Source: Tangfeifania sp. (lineage in GTDB: Bacteria; Bacteroidota; Bacteroidia; Bacteroidales; Prolixibacteraceae). Taken from it: a stretch of DNA of 6,848 bases. The notes below the pieces were generated by a model that saw nothing but the letters and a program-made list of their open reading frames with translations, was not told where the DNA came from and searched no databases. The stretch is from positions 1-6,848 of the forward strand of contig JAGYMR010000149.1 of assembly GCA_018400515.1 (NCBI GenBank), written 5' to 3'. The translations under genes were made by a program, and so were the position numbers. Shown here in pieces: positions 6,344-6,848 of this stretch (position 1 is the first letter of the stretch; each line of letters begins with the position of its first letter).

Positions 6344-6848
6344 TATCCGTTTTTTTGATGATGCTCAAAAATACTTTTTGAAATAACATGGTACAACTCC
6401 TTTTTCTCCGGGAAGGCATCCAGCGCCTCCAAATGCTTGCCAATCACATTTTGATCGAAACGGACAGCAGGGCCTGTCTGCGCATCGGGCGGCGCCATTT
6501 CCCGGACTTTTCCCGCCGTTTCCATAATCAGCGGCTTCAGAACGTCAAAAGAGATCCCGCTGGATTCCAGAATTTCCGAAGCAAGGGTATAAAAATAGTT
6601 CACAAAATTACAGGAAAAAACCGCGGCAATATGAAGCGCCAGTCGTTTCTCTGAATCGAGTACGGAAACCGTGTCCGAAATTTTTCCGGCCAGTTCCAGC
6701 AATATTTTTTCATTTTTTTCTGAATCGGCTTCCACAAAAACAGGAATTTCCTGAAAAGGAAGCGGGCGGTTTTTAGAGAATGTTTGCAGCGGATAAAGCA
6801 CCCCACGGTTAGCCGCATATTTTTCAAGTGCCGAAAGGGGCATGCTTC
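6343..6848 (-). CDS. Rossmann-like/DUF2520 protein, C-terminal part (5' end outside window)
   Basis: The 168 visible codons cover the C-terminal DUF2520 domain of a protein that normally begins with an NAD(P)-type Rossmann domain. Recognisable family stretches are RGVLYPLQTFSK, LDSEKRLALHIAAVFSCNF, ETAGKV, AQTGPAVRFD and ELYHVISKSIF. The frame stays open through the window edge. The ATG at 6843 is almost certainly internal, since it lies within a segment reading S-M-P-L-S-A-L that continues from the upstream domain (the equivalent of the HTSGS-region in homologues). Homologues are often annotated as NADP oxidoreductase, coenzyme F420-dependent, but no activity is established to my knowledge. 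The stop codon overlaps the kdsC start by 1 nt, making this the first visible gene of the kdsC-maf operon, whose promoter lies beyond 6848. Confidence 0.9.
   Translation of the reverse strand, partial: SMPLSALEKYAANRGVLYPLQTFSKNRPLPFQEIPVFVEADSEKNEKILLELAGKISDTVSVLDSEKRLALHIAAVFSCNFVNYFYTLASEILESSGISFDVLKPLIMETAGKVREMAPPDAQTGPAVRFDQNVIGKHLEALDAFPEKKELYHVISKSIFEHHQKNG

Overview
The window looks like ordinary chromosomal DNA from a member of the Bacteroidota, probably a Bacteroidales or Marinilabiliales relative (inference). The reasons are three lipoproteins with relaxed lipoboxes, start codons that mostly lack a Shine-Dalgarno sequence and follow A-rich leaders, two matches to the Bacteroidota -7 promoter box TAnnTTTG, and the compact gene set DUF2520 / KdsC / Maf that is familiar from this phylum. 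No phage, plasmid, insertion sequence, CRISPR or RNA gene was recognised.

Layout, left to right. (1) Positions 69-1847, plus strand: a lipid-anchored subtilisin-type (S8) protease with an I9-like propeptide, a PKD domain and a C-terminal Ig-like domain. A -7 box lies at the very start of the window, and a strong hairpin terminator follows the gene (1901-1938). (2) Positions 2073-3323, plus strand: a lipoprotein predicted to be a PQQ-like (BamB-like) beta-propeller of unknown ligand. (3) Positions 3326-3859, minus strand: a macro-domain protein, convergent with the propeller gene (stop codons 2 bp apart) and served by its own near-consensus promoter. (4) Positions 3938-4939, minus strand: a XylF-like sugar-binding lipoprotein with no ABC permease or ATPase gene in view. 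(5) Positions 4940-5236: a 297-bp gap, rich in homopolymer A/T runs, with no gene I can support. (6) Positions 5237-6848, minus strand: three tightly packed genes read in the order DUF2520 protein (5' end outside the window), KdsC-type HAD phosphatase, Maf-type nucleotide pyrophosphatase. The junctions are a 1-nt overlap and a zero-nt gap, so this is very likely one operon with translational coupling.

The genes fall into two functional groups. The right-hand operon is housekeeping: Kdo synthesis for lipopolysaccharide, nucleotide-pool or cell-division-linked Maf activity, and a Rossmann/DUF2520 protein of unknown role. The left part encodes exported lipoproteins (protease, propeller, sugar binder) plus a cytoplasmic ADP-ribose-type macro domain, with no evidence of a shared pathway. 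I did not find a clear undescribed system. The points most worth a second look are the macro domain with Ala in place of the usual MacroD-type catalytic Asp, the orphan XylF-like lipoprotein, and the lipid-anchored protease that lacks an obvious type IX secretion tail.
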